Of a stretch of 64,000 nt of DNA, positions 45,453 to 54,787 are shown piece after piece. How positions within the stretch are numbered: the first letter of the stretch is position 1; every line of letters starts with the position of its first letter. Location of the stretch: NCBI RefSeq assembly GCF_003233655.1, contig NZ_CP029832.1, positions 186,001-250,000 on the forward strand, read 5' to 3'. The notes beneath the pieces were generated by a model. That model saw only the letters and a list, made by a program, of their open reading frames with translations. It searched no databases and was not told the DNA's origin. This DNA comes from Azospirillum ramasamyi. GTDB lineage: Bacteria > Pseudomonadota > Alphaproteobacteria > Azospirillales > Azospirillaceae. The position numbers were made by a program, and so were the translations under genes.

Positions 45453-45947
45453 CTAGCGGTCCAGCAGCCCGTGGCGGCGGTGCCAGTCCTCCAGGGATTC
45501 CTCCGGGTACTGGGCGAAGTGGACGTCGTTCGGACCGCTGGGAACCTCCACCCACGGCGCCTTGAAGTCCAGCATGATGTGGACGCGCTCCGGCGGGGTC
45601 GGCAGCGGCGTGTCGATGGCCGAGGCGAAGGGGTGGACCAGTTCCGGCCAGGCCGGATCCTCCGCCCACAGCGCGGTGCCGCAGTGCTTGCAGAAATGAC
45701 GGTGCGACGAGCCGGGATGGGTCTGCCCGGGATGGTCGGGGTCGTCGATGGGCGCGCGCCACGTCTCCACGGCCTCGCGCCCCTCAACCTCCAGCGTGTC
45801 GGCATCGCCGCCCAGGTTGATGGCGTAACCGCCGCCGCCGGCGCTCTTGCGGCAGATCGTGCAGTAGCAACGCATGTAGGGCACCGGCGTCGGCGAGTTC
45901 AGCGTGAAGCGGACGGCGCCGCAGCGGCAGGAACCGGAAAGCTTCAT
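45453..45947 (-). CDS. GFA-family (CENP-V/GFA domain) protein
   Basis: 164-residue zinc-binding protein of the glutathione-dependent formaldehyde-activating enzyme fold. Metal-ligand cysteines are in GSCRCGAVRF, RCYCTICRKSAGGGG and KHCGTALWAED. The length fits the family, many members of which have unknown substrates. GGAGA upstream supports the ATG at 45947. It is divergent from the molybdenum oxidoreductase operon, sharing a 354-bp region with it, so a link to aldehyde handling is conceivable but unproven. Confidence 0.87.
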   Translation of the reverse strand: MKLSGSCRCGAVRFTLNSPTPVPYMRCYCTICRKSAGGGGYAINLGGDADTLEVEGREAVETWRAPIDDPDHPGQTHPGSSHRHFCKHCGTALWAEDPAWPELVHPFASAIDTPLPTPPERVHIMLDFKAPWVEVPSGPNDVHFAQYPEESLEDWHRRHGLLDR

Positions 45948-46099
45948 GACAGGGGTCTCCACGATGGGATGCCCTCTCCTGCCTTTCGCACAAACTTCGT
46001 TTGTGCTGATGGCGTCAGGCGGATCAAAGATCCGCTGAGAGCCCCGGGAAAGAGAGGGGACCCACCGAAGGTGGGGAGGGTGAGGGGGAATCCAAGAAT

Positions 46100-46183
46100 C
46101 CCGAACCGCATGGATCCTCGGATCACCCCTCACCCTTCCCATGCTGCGCATGGGCTCCTTCCCTCTCCCGGGGCGGGAGAGGG
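46100..46183 (+). repeat. 84-bp dispersed intergenic repeat, copy B
   Basis: Same length as, and about 90% identical to, 29182-29265 by hand alignment. It starts CCCGAACCGCATGG, has CCATGCTGCGCATGG in the middle and ends with CCCTCTCCC (46161-46169), loop GGGGC, GGGAGAGGG (46175-46183). It is in the divergent gap between the GFA gene and the molybdenum oxidoreductase operon. The remainder of the gap 45948-46301 contains no gene. Confidence 0.75.
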
Positions 46184-46202
46184 TGCTGATCCGCTCGCCG
46201 AG

Positions 46203-46227
46203 GGAACGCAGCGGAAGGGCGGCTGTT
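46203..46227 (+). promoter_or_regulatory. Possible EcfG-type promoter of the aldehyde oxidoreductase operon
   Basis: GGAAC at 46203-46207, 16 bases, then TGTT at 46224-46227, one mismatch from the CGTT consensus. It is 75 bp upstream of the first start codon and just downstream of the 84-bp repeat. Weak on its own, but it matches the variant seen before the ThDP gene. Confidence 0.33.
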
Positions 46228-46301
46228 ACCCCCTGCAAGCCAAGACGCGCCACCGCACCCCCGTGGCCGGCGGCGCCCCCCTGCCAGCAGTCGGAGCGGT
46301 C

Positions 46302-46846
<545 letters not shown>

Positions 46847-46850
<4 letters not shown>

Positions 46851-47857
46851 GGGCCTTCTCCTACGACCGTCCCGACAGCGTCGATGCGGCGCTGCGCCGC
46901 GTGGCGGGACAGCCGGGCACGACGACCGAGGCCGCGGTGAAGTTCGTCGCCGGCGGCACAAACCTGCTGGACCTGATGAAGGCCGACGTGATGCGGCCGG
47001 AGCGGCTGGTCGACATCTCGCGCCTCGGTCTCGACCGCATCGAAGAGACGGCGGACGGCGGGCTGCGGCTCGGCGCGCTCGCCCGCAATTCCGACACCGC
47101 CTATGACGAGCGGGTGCGGACGCGCTATCCGATGCTGTCCAAGGCGATCCTGGCCGGGGCATCGGCGCAGCTGCGCAACATGGCGACCAACGGCGGCAAC
47201 CTGCTGCAGCGGACGCGCTGCTATTACTTCTACGACACCGGCACCCCCTGCAACAAACGGGAGCCGGGGACGGGCTGCGGCGCGCTGACCGGCGTCAACC
47301 GCATCCATGCCATCCTCGGCGCCAGCGACAAGTGCATCGCCGTCCATCCGTCCGACATGTGCGTGGCGCTGGCCGCACTCGATGCCGTGGTGCGCGTCAG
47401 CGGGCCGAAGGGCGAGCGGAGCATCCCCTTCGCCGATTTCCACCACCTGCCCGGCGACACCCCGCACATCGACAGCACGCTGGCCGCCGACGAGCTGATC
47501 ACCGCCATCGACCTGCCGGCCCCGGGCTTCGCCAAGCATTCCACCTACCTGAAGCTGCGCGACCGCGCCTCCTACGCCTTCGCGCTGGTGTCGGTGGCGG
47601 CGGCGCTGGAGATGGACGGGCAGACGATCCGCACCGGGCGGCTGGCTCTCGGCGGCGTCGCCCACAAGCCCTGGCGCGATGCGGCGGCCGAAGCCGAGCT
47701 GGCCGGCAAGCCGGCTTCGCTGGAGACGTTCCGCGAAGCGGCGCGCGTGCTGCTGCGCGATGCCAGGGGCCATTCCCACAACGCCTTCAAGATCGGACTT
47801 GCCGAGCGCGCCATCGTCCGGGCGCTGGCCGAAGCCGCCGGAGTGGAGCACCCATGA
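46847..47857 (+). CDS. Aldehyde oxidoreductase FAD subunit with extra Fe-S motif (PaoB/YagS-like)
   Basis: 336-residue FAD-binding subunit. The FAD motifs are KFVAGGTNLLDLMK and ATNGGNLLQRTRC. The insert CYYFYDTGTPCNKREPGTG followed by Cys matches the additional [4Fe-4S] cluster region that distinguishes PaoB-type subunits from xanthine dehydrogenase. Translation begins with GTG at 46847, overlapping the upstream stop (GTGA), and the frame runs directly into MRAFSYDRPDSV-type sequence. The stop overlaps the next ATG. Electrons leave here to an unknown acceptor. Confidence 0.9.
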
Positions 47858-50124
47858 TCGCCAAACCGAGCATTCCCGCCCCCCTGGAGAATCCCGGTGC
47901 CCAGATCGGCAAGCCCGTCAGCCGCGTCGACGGCCGGCTGAAGGTGACCGGCGGCGCCAAATACGCCGCGGAGTTCAACACGCCCGGCCTCGCCCACGGC
48001 TATATCCTGTCGAGCGCCATCGCCCGCGGGCGCATCCTCAGCATGGATACCGCCAAGGCGCTGGCCCTGCCCGGCGTCCTCCAGGTCTTCACCCACGAGA
48101 ACCGGCCGGGCCTGCCCTGGTTCGACCGCAAGTGGAAGGACGACGACGCGCCCACGGGGGCCCCCTTCCGCCCGCTGTACGACGCGACGATCCACCATTC
48201 GCTCCAGCCCATCGCCCTGGTGGTGGCGGAGAGCTTCGAACTGGCGCGCTACGCCGCCCGCCTGATCCATGTCGTCTATGAGGCGGAGGAGCACCGGACC
48301 GACCTGCACGCGGCGCAGGCCCACGCCTTCACGCCCGGCAAGGACAAGGGCGGGTTCCAGCCGCCGCCGAAGCCGCGCGGCGACGCCGACCGGGCGTTGG
48401 CCGAGGCGGAGGTCAGCGTCGACCTGCATTTCACCCAGGCGGTCGAGCATCACAACCCGATGGAGATGCACGCCTCCACCGTCATCTACCACAATGACGG
48501 CACCCTGACCGTCCATGACAAGACCCAGGGACCGCTGAACACCCAGACCTATGTCTGCAACGTCTTCGACCTGTCGAAGGACGCGGTGCGGGTGGTCTCC
48601 CCCTTCGTCGGCGGCGCCTTCGGTTCCGGCCTCAGGCCGCAGCATCAGCTGTTCATGGCGGTGCTGGCGGCGACGACGCTGAAGCGTTCGGTGCGGGTCG
48701 AGCTGTCGCGCCCGCAGATGTTCAGCTTCGGCCACCGCCCCGAAACGCTGCAGCGCGTGGCGCTGGGCGCCCGCAAGGACGGCACGCTGACCGCCATGAT
48801 CCACGAGGCGGTGCAGGAGACCTCGCAGAGCGAGAACTATGTCGAGGTCGTCGTCAACTGGTCGGGCCAGCAGTACAAGTGCGACAATGTCCGGCTGGAC
48901 TACAAGCTGGCGCGGATGGACACCCACACCCCGCTCGACCAGCGCGCCCCCGGCGCCGCCACCGGCGTCCCGGCGCTGGAGATCGCCATGGACGAGCTGG
49001 CGGCCAGGCTGGGCATGGACCCGCTGGAACTGCGGCTGAAGAATTACACCGAGGTCGATCCCAACACGGACAAGCCCTTCTCAAGCAAGGAGCTGCGCGC
49101 CTGCTTCCAGCAGGGGGCGGAGCGTTTCGGCTGGCACAGACGCAATCCCGTTCCGCGGTCGATGCGGCAGGGGCGGCAGCTCATCGGCTGGGGCGTGGCG
49201 TCCGGCGTGTGGGACGCCATGCAGGGGCAGGCCGCGGCGTCCGCCCGGCTCGGCATCGACGGCACGCTGACGGTGGGCAGCGCCACCGCCGACATCGGCC
49301 CCGGAACCTACACGGCGATGACCCAGATCGCCGCCGACACCCTGGGTCTGCCGATCGGCAAGGTGTCGTTCCAACTGGGGGACAGCAACCTGCCGATGGC
49401 ACCGCTGCAGGGCGGATCCTGGACGGTGTCGTCGGTCGGCTCCGCGGTGAAGGCGGTGTGCGACCGGCTGCGCGGCAAACTCGCCGGTCTGGCCGTGGGG
49501 CTCGATGACGGGCCGCTGAAGGGGCTGAAGGCCGAGGATCTGGTCTTCGCCGACGGCTTCCTGATCGCCAGGGCCGACCCGTCCCGGCGGATGTCGATCA
49601 CCGAGGTGATGCGCGCCAGCGGCCTGCTGGTGCTGGAGGACGAGGCGCGCTCCATCCCCTATTACAGGTCGCAGATGCGGCACACGCTCGGCACCCACTC
49701 CGCCATCTTCGCGGAGGTGCGGGTGGACGAGGATCTCGGCACCGTGCAGGTGACGCGGGTGGTCAGCGCGGTCGCCGCCGGCCGCATCATCAACCCCAAG
49801 ATGGCGCGCAGCCAGGTGCTGGGTGCCGTGGTGTGGGGTATCGGCATGGCGCTGGAGGAGGAGTCGCTGACCGACCAGCGGCTCGGCCGCTTCATGAACC
49901 ACGATTTCGCCGAATACCACATCCCGGTGAACGCCGATATCCACGACATCGACGTCATCTTCGTCGAGGAGCATGACGAGATCGTAAACCCGCTGGGCGC
50001 CAAAGGGGTCGGCGAGATCGGCATCGTCGGCGTCCCCGCCGCCATCGCCAACGCGATCTACCACGCCACCGGCAAGCGCCTCTGCGACCTGCCGATCACG
50101 GTGGACAGGATTTTGGGGACGTAG
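47854..50124 (+). CDS. Aldehyde oxidoreductase molybdenum-binding subunit (PaoC/YagR-like)
   Basis: 756-residue large subunit binding molybdopterin cytosine dinucleotide. Family features include GKPVSRVDGRLKVTGGAKYAA at the N-terminus, the substrate/Mo loop SPFVGGAFGSGL, and the catalytic Glu in GAKGVGEIGIVG near the C-terminus. With the two preceding overlapping genes it forms a three-subunit hydroxylase oxidising aldehydes, probably aromatic or toxic ones. No maturation gene (XdhC type) is adjacent. It is followed by a hairpin and is convergent with the two-component genes. Confidence 0.92.
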   Translation: MIAKPSIPAPLENPGAQIGKPVSRVDGRLKVTGGAKYAAEFNTPGLAHGYILSSAIARGRILSMDTAKALALPGVLQVFTHENRPGLPWFDRKWKDDDAPTGAPFRPLYDATIHHSLQPIALVVAESFELARYAARLIHVVYEAEEHRTDLHAAQAHAFTPGKDKGGFQPPPKPRGDADRALAEAEVSVDLHFTQAVEHHNPMEMHASTVIYHNDGTLTVHDKTQGPLNTQTYVCNVFDLSKDAVRVVSPFVGGAFGSGLRPQHQLFMAVLAATTLKRSVRVELSRPQMFSFGHRPETLQRVALGARKDGTLTAMIHEAVQETSQSENYVEVVVNWSGQQYKCDNVRLDYKLARMDTHTPLDQRAPGAATGVPALEIAMDELAARLGMDPLELRLKNYTEVDPNTDKPFSSKELRACFQQGAERFGWHRRNPVPRSMRQGRQLIGWGVASGVWDAMQGQAAASARLGIDGTLTVGSATADIGPGTYTAMTQIAADTLGLPIGKVSFQLGDSNLPMAPLQGGSWTVSSVGSAVKAVCDRLRGKLAGLAVGLDDGPLKGLKAEDLVFADGFLIARADPSRRMSITEVMRASGLLVLEDEARSIPYYRSQMRHTLGTHSAIFAEVRVDEDLGTVQVTRVVSAVAAGRIINPKMARSQVLGAVVWGIGMALEEESLTDQRLGRFMNHDFAEYHIPVNADIHDIDVIFVEEHDEIVNPLGAKGVGEIGIVGVPAAIANAIYHATGKRLCDLPITVDRILGT

Positions 50125-50152
50125 AGCGCAAACCTCCCTCTCTCCAGAACGA

Positions 50153-50179
50153 GCCCCTCTCCCCTTGTGGGAGAAGGGC
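50153..50179. terminator. Bidirectional hairpin between the oxidoreductase and response regulator genes
   Basis: A stem GCCC-TCTCCC (50153-50163) pairs with GGGAGA-GGGC (50169-50179) with one C/A mismatch and a CTTGT loop. Being between two convergent genes (stops at 50124 and 50248), it could end transcripts from both sides. The sequence is shared with the leader hairpin at 17737-17764. Confidence 0.5.
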
Positions 50180-50247
50180 ATCCGAAGCGAAAGGTCGTCA
50201 CCGGTTTCCAAATGCGATTATCCAGCCTTGGGAGAGAGGGGAGCCGC

Positions 50248-51180
50248 TCACCCCCGCGCCGCCAGAGTCCGGATCGCCAGCGCCGCGGCGGAGGCGCGGT
50301 TCTCCACGCCCAGCTTGGCGAAGACCTGCTCCAGATGCTTGTTCACCGTGCGCGGGCTGATGCCCAGGATCTCGCCGATGTCGCGGTTGGGCTTGCCGTT
50401 GGCGATCCACAGCAGGACCTCGGCCTCGCGCGCGGTCAGGCCCAGCGCGTCGCGCAGGATCGCCTCCTGGCGGCCGGCGGCGGGCTCGCTCAGGCGGAAC
50501 AGGTATTCGTCCGGGTTGGCCGGGCTGAGATAGGTGAATTCCAGCCGGCGCACCCCCTCGCCGTCCGGCAGGTCGAGCGCGAAGCTCTCCGCCGCGCCGC
50601 CGGGGCCGGCCGCCTGCCGCAGACGGACCAGGCCGGCTGCCAGCGTCCCGGCCGAAGCCGGGCGCACGCCGTCCGGGCCGGGCAGCAGCCCGCCCAGCAG
50701 ACGTTCCGCCTGGGGGGTGCACCACAGCAGCCGCCCCTCCCCGTCGGTCGCCAGCAGGAAGCGGCCGGTGGCGTCCAGCGCCGCGCGGGCGCCGTAGGCG
50801 ACGCGGGCATTGGTCAGGTGGACGCGGATGCGCGCGATCAGCTCGTCCACCACGATGGGCTTGGTGACGTAATCGACGCCGCCGGCCTCCAGCCCCTTCA
50901 CCACATGCTCGGTATCGCTGAGGCCGGTCATGAAGATCACCGGCAGGTGCGACAGGTGGGGGATCTGCTTCAGCCGCCGGCAGGTCTCGAAACCGTCCAG
51001 CCCCGGCATGACCGCATCCATCAGGATCAGGTCCGGCGTGATCTGGCCGACCAGTTCCAGCGCGCTTTCGCCGTCCACGGCGACCAGCACTGTCAGGTCG
51101 GCCTGTTCGATGGCCTCCGTCAGGAATCCCAGCGTGTCGGGGGTGTCGTCCACCACCAGGATCATGTCGCGGCGCTTCAT
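50248..51180 (-). CDS. Response regulator with C-terminal LuxR-type helix-turn-helix
   Basis: 310-residue transcription factor. The receiver (residues 5-125) has acidic Asp11/Asp12 in LVVDDTPDT and aspartate in LILMDAVMPGLDGF. The middle (about 135-235) is PAS-like (FLLATDGEGRLLWCTPQAERLL). The C-terminal LuxR/FixJ-type helix-turn-helix is LTAREAEVLLWIANGKPNRDIG and ISPRTVNKHLEQVFAKLGV. The ATG overlaps the stop of the NCS1-kinase gene (ATGA, 51177-51180), making it the cognate regulator. Targets may include the convergent aldehyde oxidoreductase genes, but this is only positional. Confidence 0.92.
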   Translation of the reverse strand: MKRRDMILVVDDTPDTLGFLTEAIEQADLTVLVAVDGESALELVGQITPDLILMDAVMPGLDGFETCRRLKQIPHLSHLPVIFMTGLSDTEHVVKGLEAGGVDYVTKPIVVDELIARIRVHLTNARVAYGARAALDATGRFLLATDGEGRLLWCTPQAERLLGGLLPGPDGVRPASAGTLAAGLVRLRQAAGPGGAAESFALDLPDGEGVRRLEFTYLSPANPDEYLFRLSEPAAGRQEAILRDALGLTAREAEVLLWIANGKPNRDIGEILGISPRTVNKHLEQVFAKLGVENRASAAALAIRTLAARG

Positions 51181-54100
51181 CCTGTCACGGCCCCGTCCAC
51201 TGCCTCTCCCTTCGGTCCCTCGTCACCGCCTTCGGCGGCCAGTTCCACCGCACGCATGTAGCCCTTCAGGTCAAAGGCGCGCACGAGGATCCGCAGCCGT
51301 TCGACGAAGGGCGCCGCAGCGGCGTCCTCGGCCTCGATCTCGCGCAGCTTGGCCTCGATGCCGCGAATGTAGCCGATCCGGCCCAACTGGCGCAGGTCGT
51401 CGAGATGACGCAGCGCGGAGTCCGGCGGCCGGGCGGGGGCCGCCGCGACGACGGGCGCCGGCAACGGCTCCGCAGGCTTGACCGCCGCCGGTGCCGGCGC
51501 AAGCGGTTCCGGCGGCTTTTCCGCGGCATGGATCCATTCCAGCCCGGTCAGCGCCTGGATGCGGTCGAGCAGGGCGTGAATCTCGATGGGCTTGGCGACG
51601 AAGGCGTCGTGCGGCGCCCGGCCGTCGCCCGGCCCCTGCGCCTCGTAGGCGTTGGCGGACACCATGACGATGCGGATGCGGTCGCCGAACTGCCGGCGCA
51701 GCCCGTCGGCCACGTCCCAACCGCTCTCCCCCGGCATGGAGATGTCGAGCATGGCGAGGTCCGGCTTGCACTGCGCGGCCAGTTCCAGGCACCCGGCGGC
51801 GTCGGACGCGGTGAACAGCACGAAGCCGAGCGGCCGCAGGATGTCGGTCATCAGCGCCAGATGGTCGCGGTCGTCGTCGGCCAGCAGGATGGTGATCTGC
51901 GGCCCGGCATAGCCGGTGACGGCGCGGCGCTCCGCCTGTTCGCCCGGCCGGTGCATCGCCGCCGACAGCAGCAGGCGGACGGTGAAGACGCTGCCCTCCC
52001 CCGGCTTGCTGCGCACGGCGATGTCGCCGCCCATGATCCGGGTCAGCACCCGCGTGATGGTGAGGCCGAGCCCGGTTCCGGCCACCGCCCGGACCGCCGC
52101 GCCGCGCCCTCGCTCGAACGGTTCGAAGACGCGGTCGAGATCCTCCTCCCGGATGCCGATGCCGCTGTCGGCGATCTCGAACTCGGCGATCTGGCTGCGG
52201 TAGCGGACGGTCAGGGCGACATGGCCGGTCTCGGTGTATTTCACCGCGTTGGACAGCAGGTTGATCAGGATCTGCCGCAGGATCTTGCTGTCGGTGTGGA
52301 CCCAGGACGGCAGGTGCGGCACGCGGGCATAGCGGAACTCCAGCCCCTTGGCGGTCGCCTGGATGCGGAACATGTCGGCCAGCTGGTCGAGGAAGTCGAT
52401 CAGCTGCACCTTGTCGCGGCTGAGCCGGCGCAGGCCCGACTCGATCTTGGAGATGTCCAGCAGCCCGTCGATCAGGTTCGACAGATGTTCGGCGCTGCGG
52501 CGGATGACGCGCACGGCGTCCTGCGGGCGCTGGGTGCTGTTGCTCTCCAGAAGCTGGGCATAGCCGGAGATGGCGTTCAGCGGCGCGCGGATCTCGTGGC
52601 TGACGCCGATGATGTAGCGGCTCTTGGCGGCGTTGGCGGCCTCGGCCACCTCCTTGGCCTTCTGCAAGGCCGCGTCGGTGCGTTCATGGGCGGCGATCTC
52701 GTCCATCAGCATGGCGGTCTGGCGGGCGGTCTCCTCCTCCGCCTTGCGGCGGCTTTCATGGGCAAGCACCAGCAGCCAGGCGGCGACGCCGGACAGGATG
52801 AACAGGCAGACGAAGACGGTGAACAGCGCGGTGTGGATCGCCGCCCGCTCCGCCGCTTCGGCGTTGACGTACTGGAAATCGATGACGATCAGCACCCCGC
52901 CCAGCACCAGCGAGAACAGCGTCATCACCCCGATGAAATGGCCGGTGCGGGTGTGGACCCCGGCCGCCAGGCGTTTGGGCAGGATCCGTTGCAGGCTGTG
53001 GGCGATCTGTTCGGCGAAGCGGCTGTCCTTCTTGCACAGATCGTGGCAGCGCGCCTCCAGCGTGCAGCAGAGCGAGCAGATCGGCGCGTCGTAGGCCGGG
53101 CAGAAGGCCATGTCCGGCCGTTCGAAGTGGTTTTCGCAGATCGAGCAGCGGACGGTCGCGGCGTCGCCGGGGAGATTGTCGGACTTGCGGGCGATGTAGT
53201 AGCGGCCCCTGGTTCTCCAGGCGATCAGCGGGGCGGCGGTGAAGGCGACCACCAGCCCGATGAAGGGGGCCAGCGCCTGGGCCACCGGCCCCAGAAGCCC
53301 GAAGAAGGCGGTGGTGGAGCACAGCACCGACAGCCCCATCGCCCCGGTGCCGACCGGGTTGATGTCGTAGAGGTGGGCGCGCTTGAACTCGATCCCCGGC
53401 GGGCTGAACCGGAGAGGCTTGTTGATGGCGAGATCGGCGGCGACCGCTCCCAGCCAGCCCACCGCGACATTGGCGTAGAGGCCGAGGATGCTCTCGATCA
53501 CGCCGAGGATGCCGATCTCCATCAGCAGCAGGGCGAGCAGCACGTTGAACACCAGCCAGACGACGCGGCCGGGGTGGCTGCGGGTCAGGCGGGAGAAGAA
53601 GTTCGACCAGGCGATGGAGCCGGCATAGGCATTGGTGACGTTGATCTTCATCTGGCAGACCACGACGAAGATGCCGGTCAGCGCCAGCGCCGCGGCGGGC
53701 GAGCCGAACACGTCGAGGAAGGCCATGTGATACATGCTGTTGGGCTGCACCGCGTCCCCGGCCGGCATGCCGTGCTTCAGCGCCAGGAAGGCCAGCAGCG
53801 AGCCAGCCGCCAGCTTCAGGCTGCCGATCAGCACCCAGCCCGGTCCGCCGGCCAGCATCGCCCCCCACCAGCGCAGCTTGCCGATGCGGGCCTGGGAGGG
53901 CAGGAAGCGCAGGTAGTCGACCTGCTCGCCGATCTGCGGCAGCAGCGACAGCAGGACGGAGGCCGCCATGCCGAAGGGCAGCAGCGACAAGCCGCCGTCG
54001 GGAGCATAGACGCCGGGCAGCGACGTCCACTGCGCCAGCGTTTCGCTGTCGAGCAGGAAGAAATAGGCCAGCGGCACGCATTGCAGCAGGATCCACACCG

Positions 54101-54638
54101 GCTGCGTCGCCCATTGCATGCGGCTGATGAAGCGGATGCCGTAGACGGCGATGGGGATCACCGCCAGCGAACTGATGACATGGGCGAGCGAGGCCGGGAT
54201 GCCCAGAACCATGGTCAGCCCGGCCGACATGATGCTGGCCTCGATGGAGAACAGCAGGAAGGTGAAGGAGGCGTAGACCAGCGAGGTGATGGTCGAGCCG
54301 AGATAGCCGAAGCCGGCCCCGCGGGCCAGCAGGTCGATGTCCACCCCGGCCTTGGCCGCATGATAGGTGATGGGCAGGCCGACCAGGATGCTGAGCACGG
54401 CCACCGCCAGGATGGCGGCCATGGCGTTCTCGAAGCCGTAGGCCAGGGTGACGGCGGCGCCGATCGCCTCGCAGGCCAGGAAGGAGATGGCGCCCAGCGC
54501 CGTGTTGGCGACGCGCCAGGCGGTCCAGCGCCGCGCCCGCTCCGCCGTGTAGCGGAGCGCATAATCCTCCATGGTCTGGTCGGCGGCGAGCTGGTTGTAC
54601 TGCCGGCGTTCACGGACGATCCGTTGCCTCGCGCTCAT
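51177..54638 (-). CDS. NCS1 permease - Cys-rich - hybrid histidine kinase fusion
   Basis: 1153-residue membrane sensor. Residues about 1-475 are an NCS1 (purine/cytosine permease) transporter with about 12 helices. A Cys-rich segment (498-535) follows, with Cys 498, 501, 513, 521, 524, 525, 531 and 535 (CSIC, CPAYDAPICSLCC), likely binding zinc or an iron-sulfur cluster. Two more helices (about 568-588 and 604-626) lead to a HisKA domain with His681 in IGVSHEIRAPLN, an ATPase domain (NLLSNAVKYT, DSGIGI, GTGLGLTITRVL) and a receiver with Asp965 in AMLDISMPG. The C-terminal about 90 residues are helical. It probably senses a nucleobase-like solute, possibly while transporting it. ATG chosen at 54638, where family-like sequence begins. 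Confidence 0.9.
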   Translation of the reverse strand: MSARQRIVRERRQYNQLAADQTMEDYALRYTAERARRWTAWRVANTALGAISFLACEAIGAAVTLAYGFENAMAAILAVAVLSILVGLPITYHAAKAGVDIDLLARGAGFGYLGSTITSLVYASFTFLLFSIEASIMSAGLTMVLGIPASLAHVISSLAVIPIAVYGIRFISRMQWATQPVWILLQCVPLAYFFLLDSETLAQWTSLPGVYAPDGGLSLLPFGMAASVLLSLLPQIGEQVDYLRFLPSQARIGKLRWWGAMLAGGPGWVLIGSLKLAAGSLLAFLALKHGMPAGDAVQPNSMYHMAFLDVFGSPAAALALTGIFVVVCQMKINVTNAYAGSIAWSNFFSRLTRSHPGRVVWLVFNVLLALLLMEIGILGVIESILGLYANVAVGWLGAVAADLAINKPLRFSPPGIEFKRAHLYDINPVGTGAMGLSVLCSTTAFFGLLGPVAQALAPFIGLVVAFTAAPLIAWRTRGRYYIARKSDNLPGDAATVRCSICENHFERPDMAFCPAYDAPICSLCCTLEARCHDLCKKDSRFAEQIAHSLQRILPKRLAAGVHTRTGHFIGVMTLFSLVLGGVLIVIDFQYVNAEAAERAAIHTALFTVFVCLFILSGVAAWLLVLAHESRRKAEEETARQTAMLMDEIAAHERTDAALQKAKEVAEAANAAKSRYIIGVSHEIRAPLNAISGYAQLLESNSTQRPQDAVRVIRRSAEHLSNLIDGLLDISKIESGLRRLSRDKVQLIDFLDQLADMFRIQATAKGLEFRYARVPHLPSWVHTDSKILRQILINLLSNAVKYTETGHVALTVRYRSQIAEFEIADSGIGIREEDLDRVFEPFERGRGAAVRAVAGTGLGLTITRVLTRIMGGDIAVRSKPGEGSVFTVRLLLSAAMHRPGEQAERRAVTGYAGPQITILLADDDRDHLALMTDILRPLGFVLFTASDAAGCLELAAQCKPDLAMLDISMPGESGWDVADGLRRQFGDRIRIVMVSANAYEAQGPGDGRAPHDAFVAKPIEIHALLDRIQALTGLEWIHAAEKPPEPLAPAPAAVKPAEPLPAPVVAAAPARPPDSALRHLDDLRQLGRIGYIRGIEAKLREIEAEDAAAAPFVERLRILVRAFDLKGYMRAVELAAEGGDEGPKGEAVDGAVTG

Positions 54639-54719
54639 GCCCGTCCGCCGTTTCCGTCCTGGAGGTCCGCCCGACCGCATCGTCGGGAGTTTGCCGTCGG
54701 TTGGCAAGCCGCAAGCGCG

Positions 54720-54748
54720 TTGACAGCGTCCGAAACGGCCTCTAGCTG
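54720..54748 (+). promoter_or_regulatory. Sigma-70-type promoter of the DUF1636 gene
   Basis: A perfect -35 TTGACA (54720-54725), 17-base spacer, and TAGCTG (54743-54748). The predicted start is about 30 bases before the ATG at 54788. The same -35, spacing and -10 hexamer occur upstream of the XRE gene on the other strand at 62003-62031, which supports both. Confidence 0.5.
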
Positions 54749-54787
54749 TCGGTCGGCAAGAACCGCGAATTCTCAGAAAGCCCAAGC

